Source: an uncultured Prevotellaceae bacterium
Lineage (GTDB): Bacteria; Bacteroidota; Bacteroidia; Bacteroidales; Bacteroidaceae
Direction: 5' to 3'
DNA length: 64,000 nt
Assembly: GCA_902770195.1 (NCBI GenBank)
Contig: CACXSA010000001.1
Span: forward strand, 62,001-126,000
Part shown: one piece after another, positions 35,299 to 43,606 of the stretch
Layout: each line of letters starts with the position of its first letter
Numbering within the stretch: the first letter of the stretch is position 1
Made by a program: the position numbers and the translations under genes
The notes under the pieces: generated by a model
What the model was told of the DNA's origin: nothing
The model's input: the letters and a program-made list of their open reading frames with translations, nothing else
Databases searched by the model: none

Positions 35299-36211
35299 TG
35301 TCCTGTTGATAGTGGTAGGTGTAGCACTGGTGTTGTTTGGTGCTGACAAGCTGACGGAGGGTGCTTCTGCACTGGCTCGTCGTCTGAATGTGCCTGAGAT
35401 TATCATCGGTCTGACTATTGTGGCTGCAGGAACCTCTGCTCCTGAGCTTTTTGTCAGCTTGGTCTCAGCATTGAATGGTACACCAGATATGGCTGTTGGT
35501 AATGTGGTAGGTTCAAATACGATGAACGCCATGCTCATCGTGGGGACTGCTGCATTGGTGGCTCCTATGGTGATAAGTCCTTCGACGGTGAAGAAGGATA
35601 TCCCTTTTTCCGTTCTGGCTTCCGTCCTGCTCATTCTTGTTGCCTTCGACCATTTCATGAGTCGTCTGGATGGTATCATCCTGTTGATAGGCTTTGCCGC
35701 CTTTATGGCTTACACGCTGCTACAGGCTAAGAAAGGCAGCAGTGAGGCTGTCAAGGAGTCTTCGCCCGTTTGGAAGAACCTCCTTTACCTCGTTTTCGGA
35801 CTGGCTGGACTGGTGGTAGGCAGCAATCTGTTTGTCGACTCAGCCTCTGATGTGGCTTTGACGTTAGGCATCAGCGAGGGTGTCGTGGGCTTGACGATAG
35901 TTGCTGGTGGTACCTCGCTCCCCGAATTGGCTACCAGTGTGGTGGCAGCCCGTAAAGGCCAGTCCGCCATAGCTATAGGAAACGTGATAGGCTCCAATGT
36001 CTTTAACATCCTGTTAATTCTTGGACTGACCGCAACCATCAGTCCCCTGGAAATAGAAGGCATCACCACCATCGATATGGCAGTGATGCTCTTATCCGTC
36101 GTTCTGGTCTGGCTCTTCTCCCGCACCCGTTATACCGTGGAGCGCTGGGAGGGCGGCCTGCTTCTTGTTCTCTATATAGCCTATCTGGTGTGGCTCATCA
36201 CCAACCTTTGA
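35258..36211 (+). CDS. Calcium/sodium antiporter (YrbG/CaCA family)
   Basis: About 317-residue inner-membrane exchanger with two homologous halves, each with the CaCA alpha-repeat: GLTIVAAGTSAPELFVSL ... VGNVVGSNTMNAMLIVG (first) and GLTIVAGGTSLPELATSV ... IGNVIGSNVFNILLILG (second). The GTS.PE and GN..GSN motifs form the ion site. About ten hydrophobic helices are readable. Three in-frame ATGs (35258, 35279, 35288) are possible; the first has GGAAGG just upstream, the last fits usual family starts ([11 protein letters not shown]). The overlap with the S4 gene places the acidic tail of one and the membrane start of the other in the same DNA. Confidence 0.92.
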   Translation: MILTLILMTTMIISVLLIVVGVALVLFGADKLTEGASALARRLNVPEIIIGLTIVAAGTSAPELFVSLVSALNGTPDMAVGNVVGSNTMNAMLIVGTAALVAPMVISPSTVKKDIPFSVLASVLLILVAFDHFMSRLDGIILLIGFAAFMAYTLLQAKKGSSEAVKESSPVWKNLLYLVFGLAGLVVGSNLFVDSASDVALTLGISEGVVGLTIVAGGTSLPELATSVVAARKGQSAIAIGNVIGSNVFNILLILGLTATISPLEIEGITTIDMAVMLLSVVLVWLFSRTRYTVERWEGGLLLVLYIAYLVWLITNL

Positions 36212-36229
36212 CAGGCTATTTTTCTGAAT

Positions 36230-38830
36230 TTACTTGATGGCAACCTGAATCTTCTTCAGGTCTTTGTCGGCACTCGACGAGCCCACCATCACTTCGTACT
36301 TTCCTGGTACGACACGCATGGTGTTGCTTTCGCCATCCCATCCCTCAAAGCTCTGGCGGGGGAAGTCGATTTCCACCACCTTGCTTTCTCCAGCCTCCAA
36401 CTCTACCTGTTGGTAGGCTTTCAGCGTCTTCTGCGGACCTTCCTTGTCGGCCAGACGGCGCATATATACCTGTACGGTCTCCAGTCCCTTCCTGTTGCCG
36501 GTGTTCTTCACCGTTACGCGTACCTTATTGTTCTTATAGACAGGCTTGCTGATGTCGAAAGTCGTGTAGCTCAGACCGTAGCCGAAGGGGAACAACGGCT
36601 CACCCGTAAAGTAGCGGTAGGTGCGGTTCTTCATGGTGTAGTCCAGGAAGTCGGGCAGCTCGTCCGTGCTCTTGTAGAAGGTGATAGGCAGCTTACCACT
36701 GGGGTTGTAGTCACCAAAAAGCACGTCGGCCAGGGCTGTTCCGCCCATCTGACCGTCGTACCACCATTGTAAGATGGCGTCACACGATTCGAGTTCGGGA
36801 GTCAGTGCCATTGCACTACCGGAGCAGTTGACGAAGATAACCTTCTTACCCGCCTTGTGGAGCATGGCCAGTACGTCGCGCTGAGCCTGAGGAAGTTCTA
36901 TGCTGGTGCGGTCGCCCCCCTTGAATCCTGGTTCGCTGACCTTCATCTCCTCGCCTTCCAGACTGGGTGAGATGCCACCTACGAAGATAACGGTCTCAGC
37001 GTCACCAATCTGTGCCAACAATTCCTGCTGGGTCGGGTTGATTTTCTTCTTGATGTCGAAGTTCAAGGCACCATAGCCCGCCTCCTGCACATAGTCTATC
37101 TGGATGCGGTAGTGCTGTCCGGCCTTCACAGCCAACTCTTTCTTATCTCCCTGAATACGTTGGCGTACCTTCCAGATGTCCACCAGTGTGTCACCATTGA
37201 CCAGAAGACGCAACTTATCGTCCCCACTGATGTCAAAGATCAGCGTCTCGTCCTCGGTAGGCTTGAAGATACCGTCCAGTCGGGCAGAGAAGTTTTCCAG
37301 GTTCACACCAGGGGCAAATACCGTGTTACCACCATTGCTCAAGTGGATAGGGTTGGCTATGTTGACAGTGGTTACAGGCTTCCCCTTCATATCTGTATTG
37401 TTCCAGTAGATGGCTTGCATACCCTTATATCCCAGTGGACTTTGCACCTTGTCGAAGCGGCTCTCAAACGACTCGTTGCGTGTCAAGCCACAGCCTTGGA
37501 TGTATCTCACTTTTCCTTTTTCACTGTTTACCTTATTGCTGATTCCTTCCAGTGCCGTGATGGTTCGGGTGGGGTAGCCTGAGTAGTTGCCCCACATCAT
37601 CACCGAGTCGTTGGCATTGGGGCCCATGACTACGATGTTTGAGGTTTGATGTCTGATGTTAGAAAGGGGCAGGACACCATTATTCTTCAACAGCACAATG
37701 CCTTTCTTTGCCATTTCGTTGGCCAATGCCTTGTGTTCTTTGCTGGCTATGACGCTCTCAGGAATCTGGGTCCAGGCGTTCAGCTCATCCTTGTCGAAGT
37801 CGCCTAACTCAAAGCGGGCAATCAGCAGTCGGCGCAGGCTACGGTCTAAATCGGTCTCCTTGATGTCGCCACGTTTCACGGCAGCAGGCAGGTTCTTGTA
37901 CTCCGAGCCACACTCCACATCGGTACCAGCCAATACAGCTTTGGCACTAGCTTCTGCACCATCTTTGGCCACATTGTGCCACTTAGGCAGGAAGTCGCGG
38001 ATGGCACCACAGTCGCTGGTGATGAGTCCGTCGAATCCCCATTCGTCACGCAATATCTGCTGTTCGTAGCGGGTCTGGGCGCAGCAGGCCTGCCCGTCAA
38101 TGCGTTGATAGGCACACATGACTTCAGCTACCTTTCCCTCTTGTACCAATGCTTTGAAGGCAGGCAGGTAGGTCTCCCAAAGGTCGCGCTCAGGCAAGTT
38201 CTCGATATTGAAGGTGTGACGGTTCCACTCCGGACCGCTATGTACTGCAAAGTGCTTGGCACAAGCCAGTAGCTTGCGATACTTGCTCACACCGAGGTCC
38301 TCGCCTTTGTATCCTATACCCTGCAAACCGCGAACCACAGCTAGTCCCATTTTCGTTGTCAGATAGGGATCTTCGCCGTAGGTTTCCTGTCCGCGTCCCC
38401 ATCGTGGGTCACGGAAGATGTTGATGTTAGGCGTCCAGAACGACAAGCTCTGGTAACGCTTGATATCACCCGAACGTTTGGCTTGTTGTGCTTTAACACG
38501 GGCTTCGTCACTCACAGCGGTAAACACACGGTGGAGTAGGGCATCGTCCCACGATGCTGCCATTGCCATCGTGATGGGAAATACGGTGGCAAAGCCATTA
38601 CGACCAATGCCGTGCAGTGCCTCATTCCACCACTGGAACTGTGGGATGCCCAGTCGTGGAATGGCTGGCGACGTATCCATCATCAGCTTCACTTTCTCGT
38701 CCAGTGTCAGGCGTCCTAACAGGTCGTCAGCGCGTTGTTCAGCAGAAAGCTGTGGGTTCTGATACGGGAGCATTTGGGCGTTTGCTCCTATTGCCACCGT
38801 TACTAATAAAGCAGTCAGTAGTTTTCTCAT
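36230..38830 (-). CDS. GH3 glycosidase with PA14 insert, beta-xylosidase/beta-glucosidase-like
   Basis: 866-residue secreted GH3 enzyme (signal MRKLLTALLVTVAIGANAQ). An upstream in-frame ATG at 38929 lies inside the preceding gene and is rejected. The N-terminal barrel carries the nucleophile Asp273 in GLITSDCGAIRDF, a motif common in GH3 beta-xylosidases and arabinofuranosidases. A PA14-like domain (FSARLDGIFKPTEDETLIF, HYRIQIDYVQEAGYGALNF, about 515-610) is inserted in the second domain, and a fibronectin-III-like domain (VRVTVKNTGNRKGLETVQVY) ends the protein. It is 7 bp downstream of the PL1 gene, so it is co-transcribed with the pectate lyases and may trim xylogalacturonan or side-chain sugars. 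Two heptad arrays lie within it. Confidence 0.9.
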   Translation of the reverse strand: MRKLLTALLVTVAIGANAQMLPYQNPQLSAEQRADDLLGRLTLDEKVKLMMDTSPAIPRLGIPQFQWWNEALHGIGRNGFATVFPITMAMAASWDDALLHRVFTAVSDEARVKAQQAKRSGDIKRYQSLSFWTPNINIFRDPRWGRGQETYGEDPYLTTKMGLAVVRGLQGIGYKGEDLGVSKYRKLLACAKHFAVHSGPEWNRHTFNIENLPERDLWETYLPAFKALVQEGKVAEVMCAYQRIDGQACCAQTRYEQQILRDEWGFDGLITSDCGAIRDFLPKWHNVAKDGAEASAKAVLAGTDVECGSEYKNLPAAVKRGDIKETDLDRSLRRLLIARFELGDFDKDELNAWTQIPESVIASKEHKALANEMAKKGIVLLKNNGVLPLSNIRHQTSNIVVMGPNANDSVMMWGNYSGYPTRTITALEGISNKVNSEKGKVRYIQGCGLTRNESFESRFDKVQSPLGYKGMQAIYWNNTDMKGKPVTTVNIANPIHLSNGGNTVFAPGVNLENFSARLDGIFKPTEDETLIFDISGDDKLRLLVNGDTLVDIWKVRQRIQGDKKELAVKAGQHYRIQIDYVQEAGYGALNFDIKKKINPTQQELLAQIGDAETVIFVGGISPSLEGEEMKVSEPGFKGGDRTSIELPQAQRDVLAMLHKAGKKVIFVNCSGSAMALTPELESCDAILQWWYDGQMGGTALADVLFGDYNPSGKLPITFYKSTDELPDFLDYTMKNRTYRYFTGEPLFPFGYGLSYTTFDISKPVYKNNKVRVTVKNTGNRKGLETVQVYMRRLADKEGPQKTLKAYQQVELEAGESKVVEIDFPRQSFEGWDGESNTMRVVPGKYEVMVGSSSADKDLKKIQVAIK
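37504..37663 (-). repeat. Two heptanucleotide arrays inside the GH3 gene
   Basis: 37635-37663: ATGTTTG, AGGTTTG, ATGTCTG, ATGTTAG plus one base on the plus strand, translated on the minus strand as NIRHQTSN just before the VVMGPNAND segment. 37504-37531: ATCTCAC, TTTTCCT, TTTTCAC, TGTTTAC, a more decayed array translated as VNSEKGKVRY. The bases between them look like ordinary coding sequence. Confidence 0.6.
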
Positions 38831-38837
38831 ATTATTG

Positions 38838-41060
38838 TTATTTGATAATGATTTTCTTTCCGTTCTGAATATATATTCCTCTAGTTGGTTTAGCAACTTG
38901 CACACCTTGCAGGGTGTATATAGGAGCATCGGGATCCAGCGTGATAACTGTCAGTTCGCTGATGCCACTGCTGGTGTCTTGTTTTATGTCTCCCGTGATG
39001 ACGATGCCGCCTATGCCAATCTGCTTCGTATTGCCCAGCTTGTATATGTTGATGACGAGGCTGCAACTGCCTGCTGTCGATATGATTTCGTTGAGAGCCT
39101 CGGTATAGGTGCTGGTAGTGAAATTGTTGTTGCGCTCAGGTGTGAGCAAGCTCTCTAGCGTTGTGGTGCCCAAGCTGTTCTTCCAGCTGATGTCCACTGC
39201 TCCCCCCTCCGTTCCGCAGCGCACGGTCTTCACCACAATCTTGGTTGGACGGAAATAGTAGTTGTCTGCAATATTGAACGTGAAAGTGACGGCATTGTCG
39301 GCATTGGCAGTGGCTTCGTTGCTGATGGAGGGCTGAAACTTGGTGACGGTAGTGTTGTCGGTGAGTTTCTGGGTGCCGGCATAAGCCAGCGTGCTGCCTA
39401 TCTCTATGCCATTGGTGCCCAAAAAAGGGCGGATGTCGTCACCATAGACTGCTGTCTCTCCGGCTTTGCCGCTCGTCATGGGCCAGCTGATGTCACCAGT
39501 GGCAACGATGTCCTTGTCATCTCCGTCACCGCTTCCACCGGACTGTTTTACCTCAATGTTGCCCAGCTGTTCGCCGTCGGCATTCTGCTGTTGGGTGATT
39601 ACTCTAACCAACTGGTTCAGATAAATCTCCAGATTGGTATAGCCGCCTTCGCCAGCCAGATTACCGTCGCTCTTGTCATTCTTGTCCAGTCCGTTGGCAT
39701 CCTCCCATTCATCTGGCATGCCGTCGCCGTCGGTGTCTGTCGGGGCTTTCGTGCTCTGCAGAGTAGGCCATGCGTTCCAGTCGTCGCCGGCACCGGCGGG
39801 CTTGTTGTCATCCTGCGTATTGATGAAGCCACTGCTCAGTCCAGTGCCTGTATGGCTGGCGATTCCTTTACGCGTGTCGTCGATGATCATTTCGTCGAAC
39901 GAGTCACGGTGCAGCGAAGCTCCTGCGAAGGCTACAACTTTCTCGTAGGCCTTCTCCGCCGTATGCGTTGTAGTCAGAATGAAGTCGATGGGCTCTACAA
40001 TCTTGATGGTGTCCTTGGTTTTTGCTGTGTAGGTGCCGTCGCAGTCGCTGGCATTGATTTGGTTATAAATGCCGTAGGTCCAGTTGTCATTAGTAACGTC
40101 GCTATATTTCGCGTTGACGTTGCCCGTGACGTAGTATTTACCCCAGAGGTGCAAGGCGGGTGCATAGGCGGGGTAGGTGGTGACATACTCGTTGGTACGG
40201 ATACCAATGCCTGCGATGCGCTTGCCTTTGTCTCCGGTAGGAGAGCCAGGTCCAGGCTTGTAGTAGTTGTTGACAATGTTCACCTTCATACCCTCTCCAC
40301 CATAGCAGCCATTGCTGCCGAAGTTGTAGATGACATTGTTGCGATAGTCCATACGTTCGTCGAGTTGTGTGGTGGGTCGCGGACCGAGGCGAGGTGTGCG
40401 CGAGGTGTGATGGGCTATCAGATTGTGGTGGAACGATGCTCCGCTGCCACCCCAGTTGCCGCCGTATCCGTGTGCGCCCTTCGAATGACCGCTGTTCACC
40501 AGACTCTGTGCAACGAGACACCATTGTACCGTTGTGTTCTTGTTGCCCAAAACCGACAAGCATTCGTCTATAGACCAGCTCACGGAACAGTGATCTATCA
40601 TCCAGTCCTTCTGGTCGAAACCGCCAAAGCCGTCCCAACCATCCGCACCATCCAGTTTAACATTCTTGTTGCCCAAACGGAAGCGCATGTAGCGCACGAT
40701 GACATTGTTGCCCTTGATAGCGCAGGGATAGTCGGCTACGCAGATGCCATCGCCAGGAGCAGTTTGTCCGGCGATGGTGGTATTGCTGCCGATGTTCAGG
40801 TTGGAATTGAGGTGGATGGTTCCCGATACGTCGAAAACAATGGTTTTCGTGCCGCCCTGCCCCAAAGCCCAGCGTAGCGACCCTTCACCAGAGTCGTTTA
40901 GATTAGTCACGTGATACACTGCTCCTCCGCGTCCGCCGCTGACGTAACGTCCGAAGCCCTCTGCTCCTGGGAAGGCGGGAAGCTTTTCCTCTTGTGACAT
41001 TCCTGCTAAACACCCCGAAAACAGTAGCAGACAGCAAAATAGTCTTTGTAGTTGTTTCAT
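38838..41060 (-). CDS. PL1 pectate lyase with C-terminal module and T9SS sorting tail
   Basis: 740-residue secreted pectate lyase. The N-terminal half is a PL1 right-handed beta-helix: FPGAEGFGRYVSGGRGG, TTIAGQTAPGDGI, RYMRFRLGN, MIDHCSVSWSIDECLS (about 155-172), GGNWGGSGASFHHNLIAHH and TSRTPRLGPRP (about 218-228, with the catalytic-type Arg). A DTDGDGMPDEWE calcium loop (about 440) precedes a beta-rich module, and the protein ends PIYTLQGVQVAKPTRGIYIQ then NGKKIIIK, a type A T9SS tail. It cleaves homogalacturonan by beta-elimination outside the cell. It lies 7 bp from genes on each side within the PL1-PL1-GH3 operon. Confidence 0.93.
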   Translation of the reverse strand: MKQLQRLFCCLLLFSGCLAGMSQEEKLPAFPGAEGFGRYVSGGRGGAVYHVTNLNDSGEGSLRWALGQGGTKTIVFDVSGTIHLNSNLNIGSNTTIAGQTAPGDGICVADYPCAIKGNNVIVRYMRFRLGNKNVKLDGADGWDGFGGFDQKDWMIDHCSVSWSIDECLSVLGNKNTTVQWCLVAQSLVNSGHSKGAHGYGGNWGGSGASFHHNLIAHHTSRTPRLGPRPTTQLDERMDYRNNVIYNFGSNGCYGGEGMKVNIVNNYYKPGPGSPTGDKGKRIAGIGIRTNEYVTTYPAYAPALHLWGKYYVTGNVNAKYSDVTNDNWTYGIYNQINASDCDGTYTAKTKDTIKIVEPIDFILTTTHTAEKAYEKVVAFAGASLHRDSFDEMIIDDTRKGIASHTGTGLSSGFINTQDDNKPAGAGDDWNAWPTLQSTKAPTDTDGDGMPDEWEDANGLDKNDKSDGNLAGEGGYTNLEIYLNQLVRVITQQQNADGEQLGNIEVKQSGGSGDGDDKDIVATGDISWPMTSGKAGETAVYGDDIRPFLGTNGIEIGSTLAYAGTQKLTDNTTVTKFQPSISNEATANADNAVTFTFNIADNYYFRPTKIVVKTVRCGTEGGAVDISWKNSLGTTTLESLLTPERNNNFTTSTYTEALNEIISTAGSCSLVINIYKLGNTKQIGIGGIVITGDIKQDTSSGISELTVITLDPDAPIYTLQGVQVAKPTRGIYIQNGKKIIIK

Positions 41061-41067
41061 AGATAGT

Positions 41068-42519
41068 TTATTTAGTTGTTACGATTTCATTCATGTAAAG
41101 TTCCATATTGGTATAACCCTCTTTATTTGTCAGGTTGCCATCTGTTGCATTGTTGGGATTTAGTCCATGGCGGCGTTCCCATGCGTCGGGAATTCCGTCG
41201 CCGTCAGTATCCTTGGGAGCTTTCTTGCTTTTTAGCTCTGGCCAGGGACTTGTACCGATGTGTACATCGTTCTGGGTATTGATGATTCCTGGGGCGCAAC
41301 CCTCTCCTGTAAAGGTGGCTTTGCCCTCACGAACATCCTTGACAATGATCTTGTCCAAGGCATCACGAGACAGACTGGCACCGGCTTTCTGAAGCACCAA
41401 CTCGTAGGCTTTCTCTGCGGTGTGCGTGACAACGGGAGCAAAGGGCATGGGTTCACGCAGACGGATGGTATCTTGTGTAACAGCAGAATATGTGCCATCG
41501 TTTCCCAGACGGTCTATCTGGTTCCATACACCATAATCCCAGTTATGGCGAGTCACCTCAGGATATTTTGAATTTACATTTCCTTCCACATAATATTTAC
41601 CCCAAACGTGCCACATCTTGTCCCAGACATTAGGACGTTCTGTGCTGTGGTGCGTATATTTTGAGGTGCGTATATTAGGAGCTGCAATGCGCATACCTCT
41701 CAAGTCTGTTGGAGTACCAGGTCCCGGCTTATAATAGTTGTTCACAATATTCACCGTCATGGCCTCTCCTCCGTAGCAACCGTTCTCCGTCCAGTTATAG
41801 ATGACGTTATTGCGCAAGTCCATTCGCTCGTCCTTCTGCGTGAACGGACTTGGACCCAATCGGGGTGTACGGGAAGTGTGATGAGCTATCAAGTTATGAT
41901 GATACGAGGCTCCACTTCCTCCCCAGTTTCCACCATATCCATGCTTGCCTTTCTGATGACCTGCATTATTCAGACTTTGCGATATGATACACCATTGCAC
42001 CGTGAAATCACGATTGCCATAAACGGACAGGCACTCGTCTATGGACCAGCTGATAGAGCAATGATCCACTATGATATCATGGCACCGGCTACCTCCCAGT
42101 CCGTCGCCCTCATGATGATCTACCTGCCGATTGCCCAGTCGGAAACGCATGTATCGGATTATATTGTTTGAGCTGACGGAAACAGGATAGTCTGCCAGGC
42201 AGATGCCATCGCCTGGAGCCGTCTGTCCAGCAACGGTGGTGTTTTCGGTAAATCGTAAAGGTGACTTCAGGAAAATCGTTCCTGATACATCAAAAACGAT
42301 GGTCTTGGGACCTTGCTGTTCGTTGGTCCATCGTATCGTGCCTTTCTGCGGACCGTCCTCTAGGGTTGTGACATGATATACCTTGCCACCTCGTCCACCC
42401 GTAGTGTAACACCCAAAACCTTCAGCACCGGGAAATGCTAATGTTTTTTTCTGAGCCAGTACTGTTGTATCACATAGTAGGGTAGTGGCAATTATTATTG
42501 TCCAAGATAATAGTTTCAT
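41068..42519 (-). CDS. PL1 pectate lyase, short paralogue
   Basis: 483-residue secreted PL1 lyase, closely similar to the first half of the next gene (FPGAEGFGCYTTGGRGG, TTVAGQTAPGDGI, RYMRFRLGN, SISWSIDECLSVYGN, YGGNWGGSGASYHHNLIAHH, TSRTPRLGPSP). It ends shortly after the calcium-loop segment DTDGDGIPDAWERRHG and lacks the extra module and T9SS tail of the paralogue, so it is probably periplasmic or otherwise retained. It is the first gene of the operon behind a full promoter. Its presence beside the paralogue suggests a tandem duplication followed by a division between surface and periplasmic cutting, which is inference. Confidence 0.93.
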   Translation of the reverse strand: MKLLSWTIIIATTLLCDTTVLAQKKTLAFPGAEGFGCYTTGGRGGKVYHVTTLEDGPQKGTIRWTNEQQGPKTIVFDVSGTIFLKSPLRFTENTTVAGQTAPGDGICLADYPVSVSSNNIIRYMRFRLGNRQVDHHEGDGLGGSRCHDIIVDHCSISWSIDECLSVYGNRDFTVQWCIISQSLNNAGHQKGKHGYGGNWGGSGASYHHNLIAHHTSRTPRLGPSPFTQKDERMDLRNNVIYNWTENGCYGGEAMTVNIVNNYYKPGPGTPTDLRGMRIAAPNIRTSKYTHHSTERPNVWDKMWHVWGKYYVEGNVNSKYPEVTRHNWDYGVWNQIDRLGNDGTYSAVTQDTIRLREPMPFAPVVTHTAEKAYELVLQKAGASLSRDALDKIIVKDVREGKATFTGEGCAPGIINTQNDVHIGTSPWPELKSKKAPKDTDGDGIPDAWERRHGLNPNNATDGNLTNKEGYTNMELYMNEIVTTK

Positions 42520-42538
42520 GTTTGTTGTTTGTTTTCTG

Positions 42539-42570
42539 CAAAGGTACGATTAAGTGAGCAAAAATCCAAA
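42539..42570 (-). promoter_or_regulatory. Complete Bacteroidota promoter for the PL1-PL1-GH3 operon
   Basis: On the minus strand, TTTG (42567-42570), a 20-bp spacer and TACCTTTG (42539-42546), 19 bp before the first PL1 start. Confidence 0.75.
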
Positions 42571-42723
42571 ATATTTTGAGATTTTTCTAACGTGAGTATC
42601 TTATGTCCTATATGTTACCAGTAAGAAAAAATCAGGAAAGAAAAGGAAGTCTATAACGAGCTTGTTTAAAATATTTATACGAGCTGTAGGATTTTTATGC
42701 AATAGTTGAATTTTTGGATGTAG

Positions 42724-42738
42724 ATATGTAGTACATAT
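42724..42738. promoter_or_regulatory. Palindrome upstream of the XRE gene, candidate operator
   Basis: ATATGTA-G-TACATAT, two perfect 7-bp arms around one central base. It covers the expected -33 position of the XRE promoter. A repressor dimer bound here would block that promoter, so autoregulation is a reasonable guess. About 60 bp upstream are two direct copies of ACGAGCT. Confidence 0.45.
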
Positions 42739-42751
42739 TAGAATTATTTGC

Positions 42752-42759
42752 TAAATTTG
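42752..42759 (+). promoter_or_regulatory. Bacteroidota -7 element for the XRE gene
   Basis: TAAATTTG on the plus strand, 49 bp before the ATG at 42809. A purine-rich GAAAGGAAAC lies just upstream of the start codon. Confidence 0.6.
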
Positions 42760-42808
42760 CTTCGTCTAAATAATCCAAATTCAACTAAAGTAGAAAGGAA
42801 ACATCACC

Positions 42809-43069
42809 ATGCATGTAGGAAAAAGAATTAAGTTCATTCTCGATGAGCAAGGTCGCTCAGCTAGTTGGTTAGCATCCAAGATCCCGTGTGAGCGTACGAA
42901 CATTTACAACGTATTCAAACGTAAAGACGTGTCAGTGTCATTATTATTTAAGGTATCTTGTATTCTTGGGCATGATTTCTTTTTGGAACTATCCGAAGAA
43001 TTGCGAAAATCCCAGCAAGAGTCATCTCCCTATACTATTTCTACTCCTCCCGTTGAAGTTAAGAAATAA
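42809..43069 (+). CDS. Small XRE-type helix-turn-helix DNA-binding protein
   Basis: 86-residue protein. MHVGKRIKFILDEQGRSASW and LASKIPCERTNIYNVFKRKD give the helix-turn-helix (about residues 3-40), followed by VSVSLLFKVSCILGHDFFLE and a polar tail. Very small single-domain regulators of this kind are common in Bacteroidales. It is transcribed away from the PL1 operon and shares the 289-bp divergent region with it, so it could regulate itself and possibly the lyases. A decayed second copy of its 3' half lies at 43397-43540. Confidence 0.82.
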   Translation: MHVGKRIKFILDEQGRSASWLASKIPCERTNIYNVFKRKDVSVSLLFKVSCILGHDFFLELSEELRKSQQESSPYTISTPPVEVKK

Positions 43070-43096
43070 CAGCTAATCGAAATATCTTATAAAACA

Positions 43097-43134
43097 ACAG
43101 CATTTACAATCTCATTTTGGGTTGTAGATGCTGT
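43097..43134 (+). terminator. Stem-loop after the XRE gene
   Basis: A 13-bp stem (ACAGCATTTACAA with TTGTAGATGCTGT, one G-U pair) starting 28 bp after the stop. No U-tract follows; termination is probable but not certain. Confidence 0.55.
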
Positions 43135-43210
43135 CATTATAGTATATTAGGTTTTAGTATCTGTACTCAATCGAGTGCTTAATGTCTTTTCATTTTGTAT
43201 TGATAAAATC

Positions 43211-43238
43211 GAGGGCAGACGTTTGCGCGTCTGCCCTC
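43211..43238. terminator. Duplicate copy of the 45963-45990 terminator hairpin
   Basis: The 11-bp stem GAGGGCAGACG / CGTCTGCCCTC and loop TTTGCG are identical to the hairpin at 45963-45990, and the following AAAATGTT also matches. It is attached to a remnant of the same lipoprotein gene. Confidence 0.7.
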
Positions 43239-43245
43239 AAAATGT

Positions 43246-43397
43246 TGTCTGCGAAGTCGTAATTCATATCCTTTGTGTCTATGCGCATACCACGCATATA
43301 GAGGCTACGATCGTCGCTGTCGCCCTTGCGTACCATTACAAAGAGGTTCTTCTTAACGGTAATCTTAGTACCTGCGGGAGCATAACGAGTCTCTAAG
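43246..43397 (-). pseudogene. Remnant of a beta-helix lipoprotein gene (paralogue of 46022-48403)
   Basis: 152 bp align without gaps to 46420-46571 of the lipoprotein gene, with roughly 20 mismatches by eye. The minus-strand reading frame is still open (LETRYAPAGTKITVKKNL, VMVRKGDSDDRSLYMRGM) and most differences are silent. This indicates descent from a once functional paralogue. The 5' and 3' ends of the gene are missing: one end joins the terminator copy, the other joins an XRE remnant. Confidence 0.75.
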
Positions 43398-43540
43398 TCT
43401 TCAAACGAGAGGATGTCTCTGTAGCGTTGTTGTTCAAGGTGTCAGCTATTCTGGGACACGATTTCTTCTTAGAGATTTCTGATGAATTGCGCAACTCCCT
43501 GTCAGAGGTGTCTCCTTATAGCATTCCTTCAAGAAAATAA
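43397..43540 (+). pseudogene. 3' remnant of a second small XRE gene
   Basis: Translates as VFKREDVSVALLFKVSAILG then HDFFLEISDELRNSLSEVSP, ending PSRK and TAA. This matches residues about 35-80 of the intact protein at 42809-43069. No start or helix-turn-helix N-terminus is present; upstream bases belong to the lipoprotein remnant on the other strand. It keeps its own downstream terminator. Confidence 0.75.
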
Positions 43541-43552
43541 GTAAGAAAAAAA

Positions 43553-43588
43553 CAGAGCTTCTCTCAGGGAAGCTCTGCTTTTTTTTTG
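43553..43588. terminator. Bidirectional intrinsic terminator
   Basis: CAGAGCTTC-loop-GAAGCTCTG, followed on the plus strand by CTTTTTTTTTT and preceded by an A-run. It can end the XRE remnant transcript on one side and the T9SS cargo gene on the other. Confidence 0.85.
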
Positions 43589-43606
43589 TATGAAAAGGAG
43601 TTTTGA

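Noticed and set aside
39591..40877. Long plus-strand frame (428 codons) opposite the PL1 gene
   Set aside because: It is antisense to a well-supported lyase, its composition follows from the codons of the real gene, and no motif is seen.
43175..43396. Plus-strand 73-codon frame through the terminator copy
   Set aside because: It reads through a hairpin and antisense to the lipoprotein remnant; no start signals.
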